The notes under the pieces were generated by a model that did not search any database, had not been told where the DNA came from, and saw only the letters and a list, made by a program, of their open reading frames with translations. A program made the position numbers and the translations under genes. This document shows, in pieces, positions 22,680-32,258 of a stretch of 64,000 nt of DNA. The stretch comes from Thysanoteuthis rhombus (Eukaryota > Mollusca > Cephalopoda > Oegopsida > Thysanoteuthidae): contig OY735213.1 of NCBI GenBank assembly GCA_963457665.1, positions 50,805,785-50,869,784 of the forward strand, read 5' to 3'. Each line of letters starts with the position of its first letter. Position 1 is the first letter of the stretch.

Positions 22680-23622
22680 GACAATCCAATCTCTTATCCC
22701 ATCTTTGAGTAAAGTAAATGCTTCAAATGTCATCCAACGGCAACAGAATGAATCATCGTAAATGTTGCATTAGCACCAAAGATGGGAAGAGGAGATTGGA
22801 TTGTCTGGGCAAAAGTTGGAATAATTTTGCCGAGTTGTAAAGTTTGTTCGGACAATCCAATCTCTTCTTCCACTTGTCACCACGTTTCAACCGATTCAAT
22901 CTCCGGCCTTCTTCTCTAATGTCATCTTAAAAGAAAGATGAGAAGTAGAGATTGGATTGTCTGAATTAAAGCTGGAATAATTCTGCTTGATTGTAAAGTT
23001 TGTTCAGACAAATCTTTTCCTCCCATTATTAACACAACGTTTCAACTGATTCAATCTCTAGCCTTCTTCTTTAATGTCACATAAAAGTTCAAAGATGAAA
23101 AGAAGAGATTGGATTGTCTGGATAGAAGTTGGAATAATTTTGTTTAATTGTAAAGTTGTAAAGTTTGTTGGGACAATCCAATGTCTTCTTCTGATCTTTG
23201 ATGTTAACATAATGTTTCAGTCAATTCAATCTATGGCCTTCTCTTTTAATGTCATGATAAGATCAAAGGTGAGAAGAAGAGATTAGATTGATTGAACAAA
23301 AGTTGGAATGATTCTGCTGAATTGTATAGTTTGTTCAGACAATCCAATCTCTTCTTCCCATTCTTAACACAACATTTCAACTGATTCAATCTCTAGCCTT
23401 CTTCTTTAATGTCACATTAAGATCAAAGATGAGATGAACAGATAGGATTGTCTGAATGAAAGTTGGAATAATTCTGCTTTATTACAAAGTTTGTTTTTGG
23501 ACAATCCAATGTCTTCTTCCATTCTTTGATGTAAACATAATGTTTCAGTCAATTCAATCTATGACCTTCTTCTTTAATGTTAACATCAAAAATGGCAAGA
23601 AGAGATAGAGTTGTCTGAACAA
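22680..23622. repeat. Tandem array of palindromic ~160-bp monomers, dimeric higher order
   Basis: Six units start with GACAATCCAATCTCTTCTTC or close variants at about 22680, 22852, 23009, 23172, 23338 and 23499. In each, the complement (GAAGAAGAGATTGGATTGTC in the best units) lies about 100-120 bp downstream, so every monomer can fold into a long hairpin. About 45 bp of spacer (AAGTTGGAATAATT, TGTAAAGTTTGTT) separates hairpins. Units 3 and 5 share TTAACACAACGTTTCAACTG and CTCTAGCC. Units 4 and 6 share TTTGATGTTAACATAATG, TTTCAGTCAATTCAATCTAT and ATGTCTTC. The array is therefore A-B-A-B with a 327-329 bp dimer. Confidence 0.85.
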
Positions 23623-23674
23623 AATATGGTTTGTTAATGACTCTTATCCAAGTTATAGACAAAGCAAAGTTTGC

Positions 23675-23736
<62 letters not shown>

Positions 23737-24040
23737 GACTTTTTTGGATAAAAGCCTCCTTCATACCGAAGTGAATAAGATATCCGTACCTTGCACATAT
23801 GATTCACCATAGCTTGCACCAGTACCAAAACTAATTATCTGAGAAACTATCTGAAAAATAGATATTTTATCTGAAAAAATACCAGATCAAAATTTAGGCA
23901 TTATAGTTCCAAAACAAGCATGGAGACAAAAAAATACTATTTTGAAAATAACAAAAAAGGTTTTAGATCATGCTAAATGGTGCTCCTAAGCAAATTTTCA
24001 AGGTTGTAGGCCCAACATTGCGACCAGGAGTGTGACCACT
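23545..24040 (+). repeat. Dispersed repeat joined to the tandem array, copy 1
   Basis: From the second half of the last tandem unit (CAATTCAATCTATGACCTTC) to about 24040. The same order occurs at 26010-26450: GTTTGTTAATGACTCTTATC, AAGCCTCCTTCATACCGAAG, TATCCGTACCTTGCA, AAATACTATTTTGAAAA, CAAATTTTCAAGGTTGTAG. The tandem units and this segment probably belong to one larger element. This copy carries a long (AT)n; the other does not. Confidence 0.75.
23678..23733. repeat. (AT)n microsatellite
   Basis: Uninterrupted AT dinucleotides, about 28 repeats, between TTTGCGTG and CACGACTTTTTTGG. The paralogous site at about 26140 has only GTATATGG. Confidence 0.95.
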
Positions 24041-24795
24041 CTCACATCCGGAATTCAAATCAAACACTAAATCTCACTTTCTATCCTTATCTTTTCTGTA
24101 ACGTGTGTGATATTAACTGGTAGTTCAGTTCAGTCCAATTTTATTTTATTGTAAATTATTATTAATTATCATTATTATTATTATATAAAGTATCATTATC
24201 AATTCTTTGTTACTAGTTACATTCATCTTAATTGTTGTTGCTTGTTGCGAGCCACTCTCTGGCATAGAGGGTCATGAGTTTGATTCTTGTCTGGAACTCA
24301 TTCTTTATCCCAATGCATTTGCTCACTTCTGAAAGTAGCAAACCTTGAGTTTAGTTGCAATAAAAAGCCACAAAAATCAAGATGAAGGTAAATAGTAGCT
24401 AAAAATTGATAATAATGATTCACAATACAACTTGTGATAAAATAAAAATAAAAATTTTAAAAAATTTCCCAAATTTTTGACATTAACTTTATTAACATAT
24501 TTACCATTATCATACACTATTTTCTGCCATCTTTCTGACAACTTCATAATTCTCTCCTCCTAGAACTCTTTATCTTTCTCAACAAAGAACTACTCAAGAT
24601 GACTTTTGCAATCTCCCCCCCCCCGTTTTAATCAGGTGCTGCGATGTTTAGCGTGGGTGATAATGTCTCCGCACACATCGTGGTCTCCTGCCCTTCGAAT
24701 TGTGTCCAGTGCCATCCATTTCCAGACAGGATGTTAATCCATCTATCATTTTTATTCTCTGTCTGTCTGCGCTTCTATTTCTTTTCAGCTTTCAA
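24041..24795. other. Mostly unassigned; a possible tRNA-like scrap
   Basis: At about 24245-24290 the words CTGGCATAGAGGGTCATGAG and TTTGATTCTTG resemble a tRNA or SINE B-box region, too weak to call. A C-run (CCCCCCCCCC) lies at about 24616. Nothing else seen. Confidence 0.35.
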
Positions 24796-25393
24796 GCAGT
24801 ATTGCCAACTAAAATTTGATTTTTTCAGGCCGGAACTGCTTCGAAAAATGGCTAAAATCAACCGAATTTTTTCCACTTTTGGCTAATTTCATGGCTAAAA
24901 ATGTTATGTACTGATTTAAAGCCATATTTTCAAATAAAATAACTATATACCAAGATTCCAGAACAAATCATTTATAAAAATAGTACTTTCACTGATCTTG
25001 ACCATCGTTTCTTCCTGAAATTTTTTTATTTTTTTAGAAAAAGTAACTTTGATAGCCAAAGTGAGTGAATTGGCTCTGAGATAGGTGACGGATCTATAAT
25101 GTACGTATGATGTAAAACTGGGCTCCCTTTGTGTCAGTCTTTGCAACACCCAATGTTTAATTCACAGTGTAATAAACCTAATTTAATTTATTGAAGAAAT
25201 GGCTAAAATCAGCTGAATTCATAAAAGTTTTGGCAAACTTTATGGCTAAAAAATGTTCAATATATGTTTTGAGTTGACATTAAAAAAAAATTGGATCAGC
25301 TGATTGTATATTAGAAAATGACCGGATTTTTATTGGCTAAATGGGAAAAAAATCAGTTAAGTCTAGCCAAAGAATGGCTGATTTGACATACTC
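24796..25393. repeat. Repeat H with internal direct repeats
   Basis: AAATGGCTAAAATCAACCGAA with CTTTTGGCTAATTTCATGGC (24846 on) recurs at about 25198 as AAATGGCTAAAATCAGCTGA with GTTTTGGCAAACTTTATGGC. The outer edges GTATTGCCAACT and (inverted) GTATGTCAAATCAGCC look weakly like inverted ends of a DNA element. Non-coding. Confidence 0.4.
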
Positions 25394-26005
25394 ACTCTCC
25401 TGTTGTAACTAAATATTTTAGTGTCTTTTTGTATGATATGTCCGAAGGATTTTGATTTTTGTTTGTTATGTTTTGGTTTTGCTCTTTGTATGACTTCTTT
25501 ATTGGTTATCCTCTCCTTATATGAAACGCGTCGCATTCTTCTGAGAAACCACATCTCTGCTTCATTGATTCTTTTATCCATTGTATTTGTGATGGTCCAT
25601 GACTTGCAGCCAAACGTCAGTACAGGAAGGATGTAGCAGCTGGGAGTTCCAAGGCGGATGTCAATTGACATTTTCTTTTTCGTTACAATGTTTCTCATTT
25701 CTGTAAATGCTGTTCTAGCCATTTCTATTCTTGCTTTTTTGTCTGTTTTGCATTTGCCATCAGATGTTACCCATGATTGAAGATGCTTGAAGTTGTGAAC
25801 TCGTTTCAGGATTTCATTTCCCAATACCATCTTGCAGTTTTGGGTATCAGGTTTCTCTGACATTATCACAGTTTGTTTGTTTTTTTTGTTTAGGCATAAG
25901 CCAAATTGTTTGCTTTCTGTGTTGATGGTAGATACTGATTCCTGTAAATTTACCTCACTATTTGCTTTCAGTATTGCATCGTGGTGATTGTTGTATCCTC
26001 GTAAT
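25363..26005 (-). pseudogene. Second LINE lineage: RT C-terminal fragment
   Basis: Minus-strand ORF 25869-25363 (168 codons) has SEKPDTQNCKMVLGNEI, then VHNFKHLQSWVTSDGK, LPVLTFGCKSWTITNT, AEMWFLRRMRRVSYKER and FGHIIQKD. These are characteristic of the post-RT region of endonuclease-reverse-transcriptase LINEs common in invertebrates (family phrase AEMWFLRRMLRISW). This protein is clearly different from the GAT-tailed RTE at 7.6 kb. Upstream sequence to 26005 carries SKQFGLCLN-like remains. The ORF has lost RT motifs A-C and is inactive. Confidence 0.8.
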
Positions 26006-26009
26006 GTTA

Positions 26010-26450
26010 TTCAGGTAAATTCAATCTATGGCCTTCTTTAATGTTAACATCAAAGATAGCAAGAAGAGATAGGGTTGTCTGAACAGAAAGTGGTTTGTTA
26101 ATGACTCTCATCCAAGTTATAGACAATGCAAAGTTTGTATATGGCTTTTTTGCATAAAAGCCTCTTTCATACCGAAGTGAATGAAATATCCGTACCTCGC
26201 ATAAATGAATCAACATAGCCTGCACATTTACCAGAATTGATTATCTAAAAAATTATTGAGAAAATAGATCTTCATGATATTATCTTTAAAAAAAATACTA
26301 GAATAAAATTTAGGTATTTTAGTTTCAAAATAAGCGTAAAGAAGAAAAAAAAATACTATTTTGAAAAAAACAAAACAGTTTTTAGATGGTGCTTAATGGT
26401 GCACCTTTGCAAATTTTCAAGGTTGTAGCCCCATAAATGTGATCACTCTT
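26010..26450 (+). repeat. Dispersed repeat joined to the tandem array, copy 2
   Basis: Starts AAATTCAATCTATGGCCTTC, the same point inside the tandem monomer as in copy 1. It runs through GTTTGTTAATGACTCTCATC, AAGCCTCTTTCATACCGAAG and CAAATTTTCAAGGTTGTAGC. It sits between two pieces of the second LINE and probably inserted there. Confidence 0.75.
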
Positions 26451-26454
26451 CGAC

Positions 26455-26885
26455 ATTTGCCATCAGATTTTACCTGAGATTGAAGATGCTAGAAATCATA
26501 AACTTGTTTCGGGATTTCATATCCCAATACGATCTTGCAGTTTTGGGTATCAAGTTTCTTTGGCATTACTATTACATTATTTTTTTTGGTTTAGGGATAA
26601 GCCAAATTTTCTGCTCTCTGTGTTGATGGTAAATACTAATTTCTGTAAATTTACTCAACTATTTGCTATCAGTATTGTATTGTCTGCATAGTGGAGGTTG
26701 TTGTATCCTCATATAGTTATTCCATCTAAATTTTGTACAGTTATAATACTTTAATTGTACAGGGAGAACTGTTCTGGTGATAGAACTCAACCCTGTCTGA
26801 CACTTTGTTTGATTGACTGTTATTCACCAAATTTAATTGACTATTCATTTAGCTGTACTTTGTTACCAGTAAATATTCCAGATGA
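26455..26885 (-). pseudogene. Second LINE lineage: RT core fragment
   Basis: On the minus strand: SVRQG-stop-VLSPE (RT motif B), LDGITI, then NNLHYADNTILIA, where motif C should read YADD, so one catalytic Asp is changed. The KFGLSLN segment follows. The lower end overlaps in content with 25750-26000, so this is a separate, overlapping copy or a duplication rather than the simple continuation of the neighbouring piece. Confidence 0.7.
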
Positions 26886-26894
26886 TTAGAAACC

Positions 26895-27050
26895 AACCAC
26901 CAAAACTCTCAGAATAGGTTTCTTCAGTTTTCATCTTGGTCCAGCTGGCTGACTATGTATATATCACATGTACAGGCCACACCAAGGGAGCTAGAGGGCT
27001 GAAACTTTCAAAATTTACTCACTATTATGGCTACATACTTAAACTACACT
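26895..27050 (-). mobile_element. Family A copy, right end (split copy, part 1)
   Basis: Plus-strand text: AACCACCAAAACTCTCAGAA, AGGTTTCTTCAGTTTTCATC, CCAGCTGGCTGACTATG, GAGCTAGAGGGCTGAAAC. The rest of the same copy resumes at 29546, with about 2.5 kb of microsatellite and Penelope-like element between. Confidence 0.75.
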
Positions 27051-27052
27051 TT

Positions 27053-27063
<11 letters not shown>

Positions 27064-27098
<35 letters not shown>
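27064..27098. repeat. (AT)n microsatellite at one end of the Penelope-like element
   Basis: About 17 AT units directly outside the inverted repeat at 27099; preceded by (AC)n. Confidence 0.9.
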
Positions 27099-27101
<3 letters not shown>

Positions 27102-27499
27102 ATGACAATTGGAAGGTGAAGAGAAAAACTCAAGGGATAGGTGTTACATCTCAAAATTTTTTATTATACCATAGGCATAGCTCAGTGCATTTCGATGGGG
27201 GCTAGCCATATTTTTGGTTGATTGGGGGTAAGACTTCTTTTGCTTTCCTCAAAGCAGTGGTGTATGAGTGCTTATACTGTTTTTCGAATTGACTTTTGGT
27301 TGTTAGTCAGTACCTTGTATGTTGGTGTTGTAGTGTATTGTGTCTATATGATCCTGTTTTAGAATTTAGGGGGTTTACAATCTGAAAGTAACCACACCTT
27401 TGTGTTACTGTATTTCACTGGGATATAAGAGCTGCTTCAGTGCATGTGCGTGTCAAGGAGTTTGGGGTTTTCTCAATGAGATGGGCTTATGGTTATGTA

Positions 27500-27640
27500 T
27501 GTTCCTGTGTTCGATCAGGGCATTTATCCTCTCAACCAGTCTGAGGGCTCTCTCACGTTCGTATAATGTTTTTCAACAGGTCTCCATGTCTCTCTGATGT
27601 AAAATTTGTCTCAGTCATTACACAGAATAGGGTAGATGCC
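27500..27640 (-). pseudogene. GIY-YIG endonuclease remnant of the Penelope-like element
   Basis: Minus-strand reading gives GIYPILCND, a stop, then DKFYIRETWRPVEKHYTN. This resembles the GIY...CxxC...YIGETGRPLxxR core of Penelope GIY-YIG domains, with YIGET changed to YIRET. It lies downstream of the RT in the expected place. Stops follow. Confidence 0.6.
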
Positions 27641-27644
27641 GACT

Positions 27645-28957
27645 TTAAGTGGTGGGTGTTTTTGAGGTGGTTTGTTTATTAAATCTTTGATGGTTGTTGA
27701 GGTGTGGGTGGCAATGTGTATTTCCATCTTGCTTAGGTTGGAGCTGAGGTTGATGGTGGTTGTGTTGGTGGGTATGATACGTCAAGTGGTGAGCTTTCTT
27801 CCTTGCTTGGTATATCAAATGTTCTGGGTATTGAAGTGAAACGAGGGATTGTTTGATGAATTCTTCTTCGTGATCAAGGTATTCATGGCAACATACTCTG
27901 AGGGCGCTCAGGTAAAAACCTATAATTAGTCCTGATCTAAATTTTGGAGTGTGGTTGGTGTAGAAATGCATGTGGTTGTTCTTGTTAGTGACTTTACAGA
28001 AGATGCTAAATTTGATGGTGTTGTTGGTTTTTTGTTTTAAGGTGTCAAGGAAAGGTAATGTGTTGTTGGATTCTTTTTCAAGTGTTAACTTAATAGATGG
28101 CTCCAATGTGTTCAGTCAGGCTACAAGGTTGTTAGATCTATGTGCTGAGAGTATATTATTAAGATATCGTCAATATAGCAAAAGTAGGAAGCTGTTTTGG
28201 GTATGATTCCAGAAATTCCAGAAACAAACAATCTAAAACTCCATTTATCAGGAACCCTATCAGTAACCAAAATTTTTGTTGGTAAGAATTTCTGTTGGAG
28301 CAGAAGAAGCATAGGTTTGATAAGAGTGTGCAAATTTTTATGATTTTGTTAGTGGGTAGGGCTAATTTAATCTTGTCCTTTTTGAGGTGGTTACTTAGTA
28401 GGGGTATAAATTTTCTAAAGGATAGTTGGTGTAACGTGATGTTACATCAAGGCTCTCCTGAGTTGGTTTTTCATTTCCATATTTTTCATTTTGTGTGAGA
28501 GGTCTTCTAGATGTGAGGGGCTAATTGTGCCAAATAGTGATCTATCTTATGGGGTGCACTGCCTATTCCTGAGATGATGGGTCGTAAAGGAATGTTTGGT
28601 TCATGGGTTTAGGGTATGGTCGTAGAATCCGAGTAGTGTTGGGTGGTATTCTATGAGTTTGGTCCTTGTTTTACTTTCACATTGTAGCATTTTTCAGAGG
28701 TATTTATTTAACTTAGGTTTTTCTTTGTCAATGAGTTTGTTGCTAGTTTTTTCATGTGTGTTATTATTGCTAAGGAGGGAGGTGATTTTGTTGATGTAGG
28801 AGGATGTGTCCATGATGACGACACATCTTCTTTCGTCTGAGGTGATGTGTATTTTGTCTTCCTTGGCTAGGTTCTTCAATGCAGTGATATATCTGAGCGG
28901 TAATGTGTTGTGGTTGTTTGTTGGAATATTCACATTTTCCTCTTCAGCATCAAACAC
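27645..28957 (-). pseudogene. Penelope-like reverse transcriptase, fragmented
   Basis: Three minus-strand pieces in order. At 28957-28694: ITALKNLAKEDKIHITSDER then RCVVIMDTSSY, the RT N-terminal part. At 28333-28121: FCYIDDILIIY, RT motif C, YIDD at about 28170. At 28106-27645: NNTLPFLDTLKQKTNN, MHFYTNHTPKFRSGLIIGF and EYLDHEEEFIKQSL. The last piece is the conserved Penelope region after the palm (family phrase LPFLDVxxxK...SGxxIGFxLRALRIC). The His-rich end of the last ORF is simple-sequence drift. Inactive because frames are interrupted. Confidence 0.85.
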
Positions 28958-29153
28958 GTAAACAGCAAATTTTTCTTACTGAATTGTCTCAAATATTTTT
29001 TCTCTGAAAAGATGGCAGGTCCCCATCGAAATGCACCAAACTAAGCACATGGAATGATGAAAAAATTTTGAGATGTAACACCAATCTCTTGAGTTTTTTC
29101 TTTACCTCTCTATTGCCATTTTCATCCACATTCTGTCGGATCACTCCACATCC

Positions 29154-29156
<3 letters not shown>

Positions 29157-29197
<41 letters not shown>
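29157..29197. repeat. (AT)n microsatellite at the other end of the Penelope-like element
   Basis: About 20 AT units directly outside the inverted repeat. Confidence 0.9.
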
Positions 29198-29203
<6 letters not shown>

Positions 29204-29370
29204 CAATGAAAAAAAATACCCATTAGATCTGGGAGGTATTTATCTCCAGGAATTAACAGTTACAAAGTTTTTGGTAATAATGATTTTGTTTAAAATCATT
29301 GGTAGGAGTGCTCAATGACTGTTTACAATAAAAGCAAAGTTTTAAAATATAATTAATTTTGTTAATAATT

Positions 29371-29513
29371 ATATGTATATATATATGTATACATGTATAT
29401 ATATACATATATACATACATACATACATATACATACATATACATACATACATGCATACATACATACATATACATACATACACACATATATATATGTATAT
29501 TGATATCTGCGTG

Positions 29514-29545
<32 letters not shown>
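29371..29545. repeat. Compound AT/ACAT/GTAT microsatellite
   Basis: Alternating (AT)n, (ACAT)n and (ATAC)n. It gives long open frames on both strands made of Tyr, Ile, His, Cys and Met codons, which are not genes. Confidence 0.95.
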
Positions 29546-29548
<3 letters not shown>

Positions 29549-29775
29549 ACAGGTTTTCAGTGTGGGGATCAATTTACAACGTAAATTCATGCTCAATTTG
29601 TCCCTCGGTTTGTGTTCATGCTTGTTTTTTTTTGAAAATTCAGACTTTTTATTGATCATTGCCAAACAAAAGGCGAGATAAGTAACTTATTGATTGAATA
29701 CCCTTTTTCCAGTTTTTTGATTTATCACCCTCCAACCCAGCATGAATTCAACTTAGTGACTAACCAAACCTGTTG
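29546..29775 (-). mobile_element. Family A copy, left part (split copy, part 2)
   Basis: Plus-strand text: AGGTTTTCAGTGTGGGGATC, CAATTTACAACGTAAATTCA, CAGACTTTTTATTGATCATT, GTAACTTATTGATTGAATA, ACTTAGTGACTAACCAAACC. It continues 26895-27050 with only about 40-50 bp of the family missing. Confidence 0.8.
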
Positions 29776-29974
29776 CTCATTACTCTTAGATCTTTTCACT
29801 CAATAGTAATATCTTTAATCATTTTCATGGTAACTTGATGTTTCACTTTGACAAAGACTTTTGTGTAGTGAATGAAACGGAAATATATATCTTATTGTAC
29901 TTTATGCATGACCACATAGAGGAATTTTATAAGGTGGTGTAAAACTGTTTTCTCCTCTACACTAAAACACCTTG

Positions 29975-30345
29975 ATCAATCAAAAAGTTCGAAAAAGGGT
30001 TGATCAATGAATAAGTTACTTCTCTTTCCTTTTGTTGGGCTATGATCACTAAAAAGAGGTCTGAATTTTCAGAAAACAAGTGGGCACAAACTGTTGACCA
30101 ATTTGACATGAACTTGCATTGCTTATTTCTTCCCTTACCTTAAAAACCTATTTTGGGGGAATTTTCAAAAAAATAAAAAAAGAATTACATTTTCCTTTAC
30201 TCATTAAGAGGATTATGGGTGCAAATTTTCAAGTTTCGGCTATGAATGGTTAGGACTGGGTGAAGTCCAGATAGATACCCGGATAGATACATCGAAATGA
30301 CAGAACACATTAATAACCTAAACCCAGCAACCAATCTTATAATAG
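29975..30345 (+). mobile_element. Family B copy 2
   Basis: GGGTTGATCAATGAATAAGT, TTGTTGGGCTATGATCACTA, CCTATTTTGGGGGAATTTTC, ATGAATGGTTAGGACTGGGT, GATAGATACATCGAAATGAC, CCTAAACCCAGCAACC. The left end is shortened. Confidence 0.75.
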
Positions 30346-30545
30346 ATAACGTATAATAGATTAATATACACTGCAAGAACACCTTTGTCTTTTAGCCATC
30401 CACTTTTCATCTGCTATTACTCTTTTAGCACGCCATACCATATTCACCAACTGCTAAACAATTTTATCGATGGACTTATTGTATCGACTTAGAAGTTTTG
30501 ATTCACAGCTCTAACCAAGAAACATTCAGGCTTCTTCATTGGCCC

Positions 30546-30990
30546 TCAAGGACCCTCTTGACACTCTGGGCCCTGGTGTGACATACAAGTTTCACCCTCT
30601 CCCAGAGTAATTGTTCCTGTGCTAATAAATGGTGTTTGATGTAACCTTGCATTCAACAAAGCTGCACTCTTTGATCTCTGTCTTCCCCATTCTCTTGTAC
30701 CAGGTAGTATAATGAATACTGTCCTTATTAGCTCTTCCAACCTACTACTATTGTATATTTTCTTCAATAAGTTTGGGAATTTCTCCACACCCAAATTTTC
30801 AAGTACTTAAATTAGTTGAACCAGAATCTTATTTGGTCTTGATGATATTCCCTTTCAATACTTTTCTTCATAGCATGATCCACTTCTTTCAATATTGCTG
30901 AGCTCTTGTTGATGTTGCAGCTATTAAAGTTATCCTCCTAATTTTTGATGTCTTGACTCTTGAATTCACACAAAGAAAATACAATATCTG
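30546..30990 (-). pseudogene. Second LINE lineage: RT N-terminal fragment
   Basis: Minus strand, broken frames: LKEVDHAMKKSIE (about 30870), then GVEKFPNLLKKIYNSSRLEE and IRTVFIILPGTREW (30794-30640). These match the fingers region of endonuclease-RT LINEs (family phrase NxIYNxGxxPxDLxRTVFIxLPKxPG). It is related to 25363-26885 but covers a different part of the protein. The 82-codon ORF here is LINE debris, not a host gene. Confidence 0.65.
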
Positions 30991-31044
30991 TTTGAACTCT
31001 TGTTTGAAATAATCTTTCTTGAACCATCTGGTGAATTTTTTTCA

Positions 31045-31120
31045 AAGTTTTATGTTCAATTCATAGGAGAGTTCCACTATTCTTCATGCTATTAATTGAA
31101 GAGTTCCACAGTTGGTTTCA
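31045..31120 (+). repeat. Family C fragment
   Basis: CAATTCATAGGAGAGTTCCA and AATTGAAGAGTTCCACAG match family C at 47145 and 47545 (AGAGTTCCATTATTTTT, TGAAGAG(T/A)TC). Confidence 0.5.
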
Positions 31121-31222
31121 AAAAATACATAGCCAGCCAGCCAGCCAGCCAGCCAGCCAGACCAACTTAAAAGCTAGAGAAACCTATTTTGTCAGTTTTA
31201 AAGATAGTTTTGGTTGATTGAT
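31121..31222 (+). mobile_element. Family A right end with expanded (CCAG)n
   Basis: ACATAGCCAGCCAGCCAGCC continues for seven or so CAGC units, then AGACCAACTTAAAAGC, GAGAAACCTATTTTGTCAG, TAGTTTTGGTTG. Only the right end of family A is present. The CCAG track is longer here than in any other copy. Confidence 0.75.
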
Positions 31223-31234
31223 CTTTTCAACAAA

Positions 31235-31735
31235 TACATATGAGACAAAAAACACAACAACCAGAATAAAAAATGCAGATCTGAAAAAAGAAAACCATTG
31301 CATCTACCATGGACAACAAATCTCCAAGAAATCATAAGAAGAAGAATCACTTCAAGATGATAAGTTTTTGGTTGAGCAAGTTCAACTTTCAAGAACAAGA
31401 AAATCCCATTAGTCCTGAAAAAAAGATGTACAACCAATGCATTCTCCCAACAGTCACTTATCAAAGCTGAAATAAGGAACCTGATTAAGACATCAACCCT
31501 CAAGCTGAGAACCATGCAACCTGTACAAGAGAGGATCATGCTCAGCATCACATGGAGAGATCACATGGCAGCATAGCACATAAGCAAAAAAAGCCTGCAA
31601 AAAATGAGATGATGTAACAAACTAGATAAGTTCTAAATGTATTGGTCTCATGATGCTCATGATAGAGGGGTCTGGTGAATTTTGAGAAGGTCTATGTCCA
31701 ACCACGGGTGCTAAAACGCTGATAATGATGATGAA
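31235..31735 (+). pseudogene. RTE LINE fragment
   Basis: Sequence words of the GAT-tailed RTE: AAATCCCATTAGTCCTGAAA, ACCAATGCATTCTCCCAACA, AGAACCATGCAACCTGTACA, CACATGGAGAGATCACA. It ends GGTCTATGTCCAACCACGGG and GATAATGATGATGA. An internal deletion removes the WAGHVARM part. No open frame. Confidence 0.8.
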
Positions 31736-31825
31736 TAACTAAAAATATTTGACTGAAACATAATTCCATATCTTATATCTAAATTATGTACAATTAGACT
31801 GAATACCTGCTGCCAAAAAAAGAAT

Positions 31826-32258
31826 TGATTAGCATTCCAAGCAAAATTATGATTCACACCACCCTTATATGCTCTGTTGGGGGTGATCAATTAAAAAAAC
31901 AGAAAAGGCAGTGATCAATGAATAACTTACTGCTCTTATTTTTTGTTGGGCTGCTATCACTTGAAAAAACAAGGGGGTATAAACTAGTGACCAATCTAGC
32001 ATAAACAAACACTGCATATTGAAACCACACTAAGAACCTATTTTAGAGAAAAATTTTCAAAAGACAAAAACAAACATTTTTCCCTACTCATTTAGAGGAG
32101 TGTGTGTGCAAATTTTCAAGTTTCTACTATGAATGGTGAGGGCTGGGTAAAGTCTGGATAGATACGTAGATAGATACATTAAAATGTCAGAACACATTGA
32201 AAAACTAAACCCAGCAACAGTGATTAAACCAATCTCTTTGTGGGTAGTGGTCATTGAT
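31826..32258 (+). mobile_element. Family B copy 3, nearly complete
   Basis: GATTAGCATTCCAAGCAAAA, ATGATTCACACCACCCTTAT, GGGGGTGATCAATTAAAAAA, TGATCAATGAATAACTTACT, GACCAATCTAGCATAAAC, GGAGTGTGTGTGCAAATTTT, GGGCTGGGTAAAGTCTGGAT, AACCCAGCAACAGTGATTAA, GTGGGTAGTGGTCATTGA. Confidence 0.85.

Larger units (their letters stand above)
27099..29156 (-). mobile_element. Penelope-like retroelement with inverted terminal repeats
   Basis: The element reads on the minus strand and contains RT remains (28957 down to about 27700) followed by a GIY-YIG remnant (about 27640-27500), the standard Penelope-like order. About 115 bp at 27099-27215 recurs inverted at about 29015-29135. Shared words are AAAAACTCAAG, GTGTTACATCTCAAAATTTT and GTGCATTTCGATGGGG. 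Both sides end in (AT)n. LTR-like repeats that can be inverted are known in this class. Confidence 0.85.

Noticed and set aside
22680-23622. CRISPR array
   Set aside because: Units are ~160 bp, internally palindromic and similar throughout; there are no short repeats with unique spacers and the genome is eukaryotic.
23549-23828. Minus-strand ORFs with a Tyr-Ile repeat
   Set aside because: Read through the (AT)n tract; not protein-like.
27645-28957. Endogenous retrovirus
   Set aside because: No gag, protease, integrase or LTRs; the RT signature and GIY-YIG partner are those of a Penelope-like element.
29253-29681. Overlapping ORFs of 77-102 codons on both strands, rich in Tyr, Ile, Cys, Met and His
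   Set aside because: They are translations of the AT/ACAT/GTAT microsatellite and adjacent family-A sequence.
30546-30794. Host protein of 82 residues
   Set aside because: The sequence matches the fingers region of an endonuclease-RT LINE and is broken on both sides.
31137-31164. Independent (CCAG)n microsatellite locus
   Set aside because: It is the expanded GCCAGCCAG block of a family-A right end.
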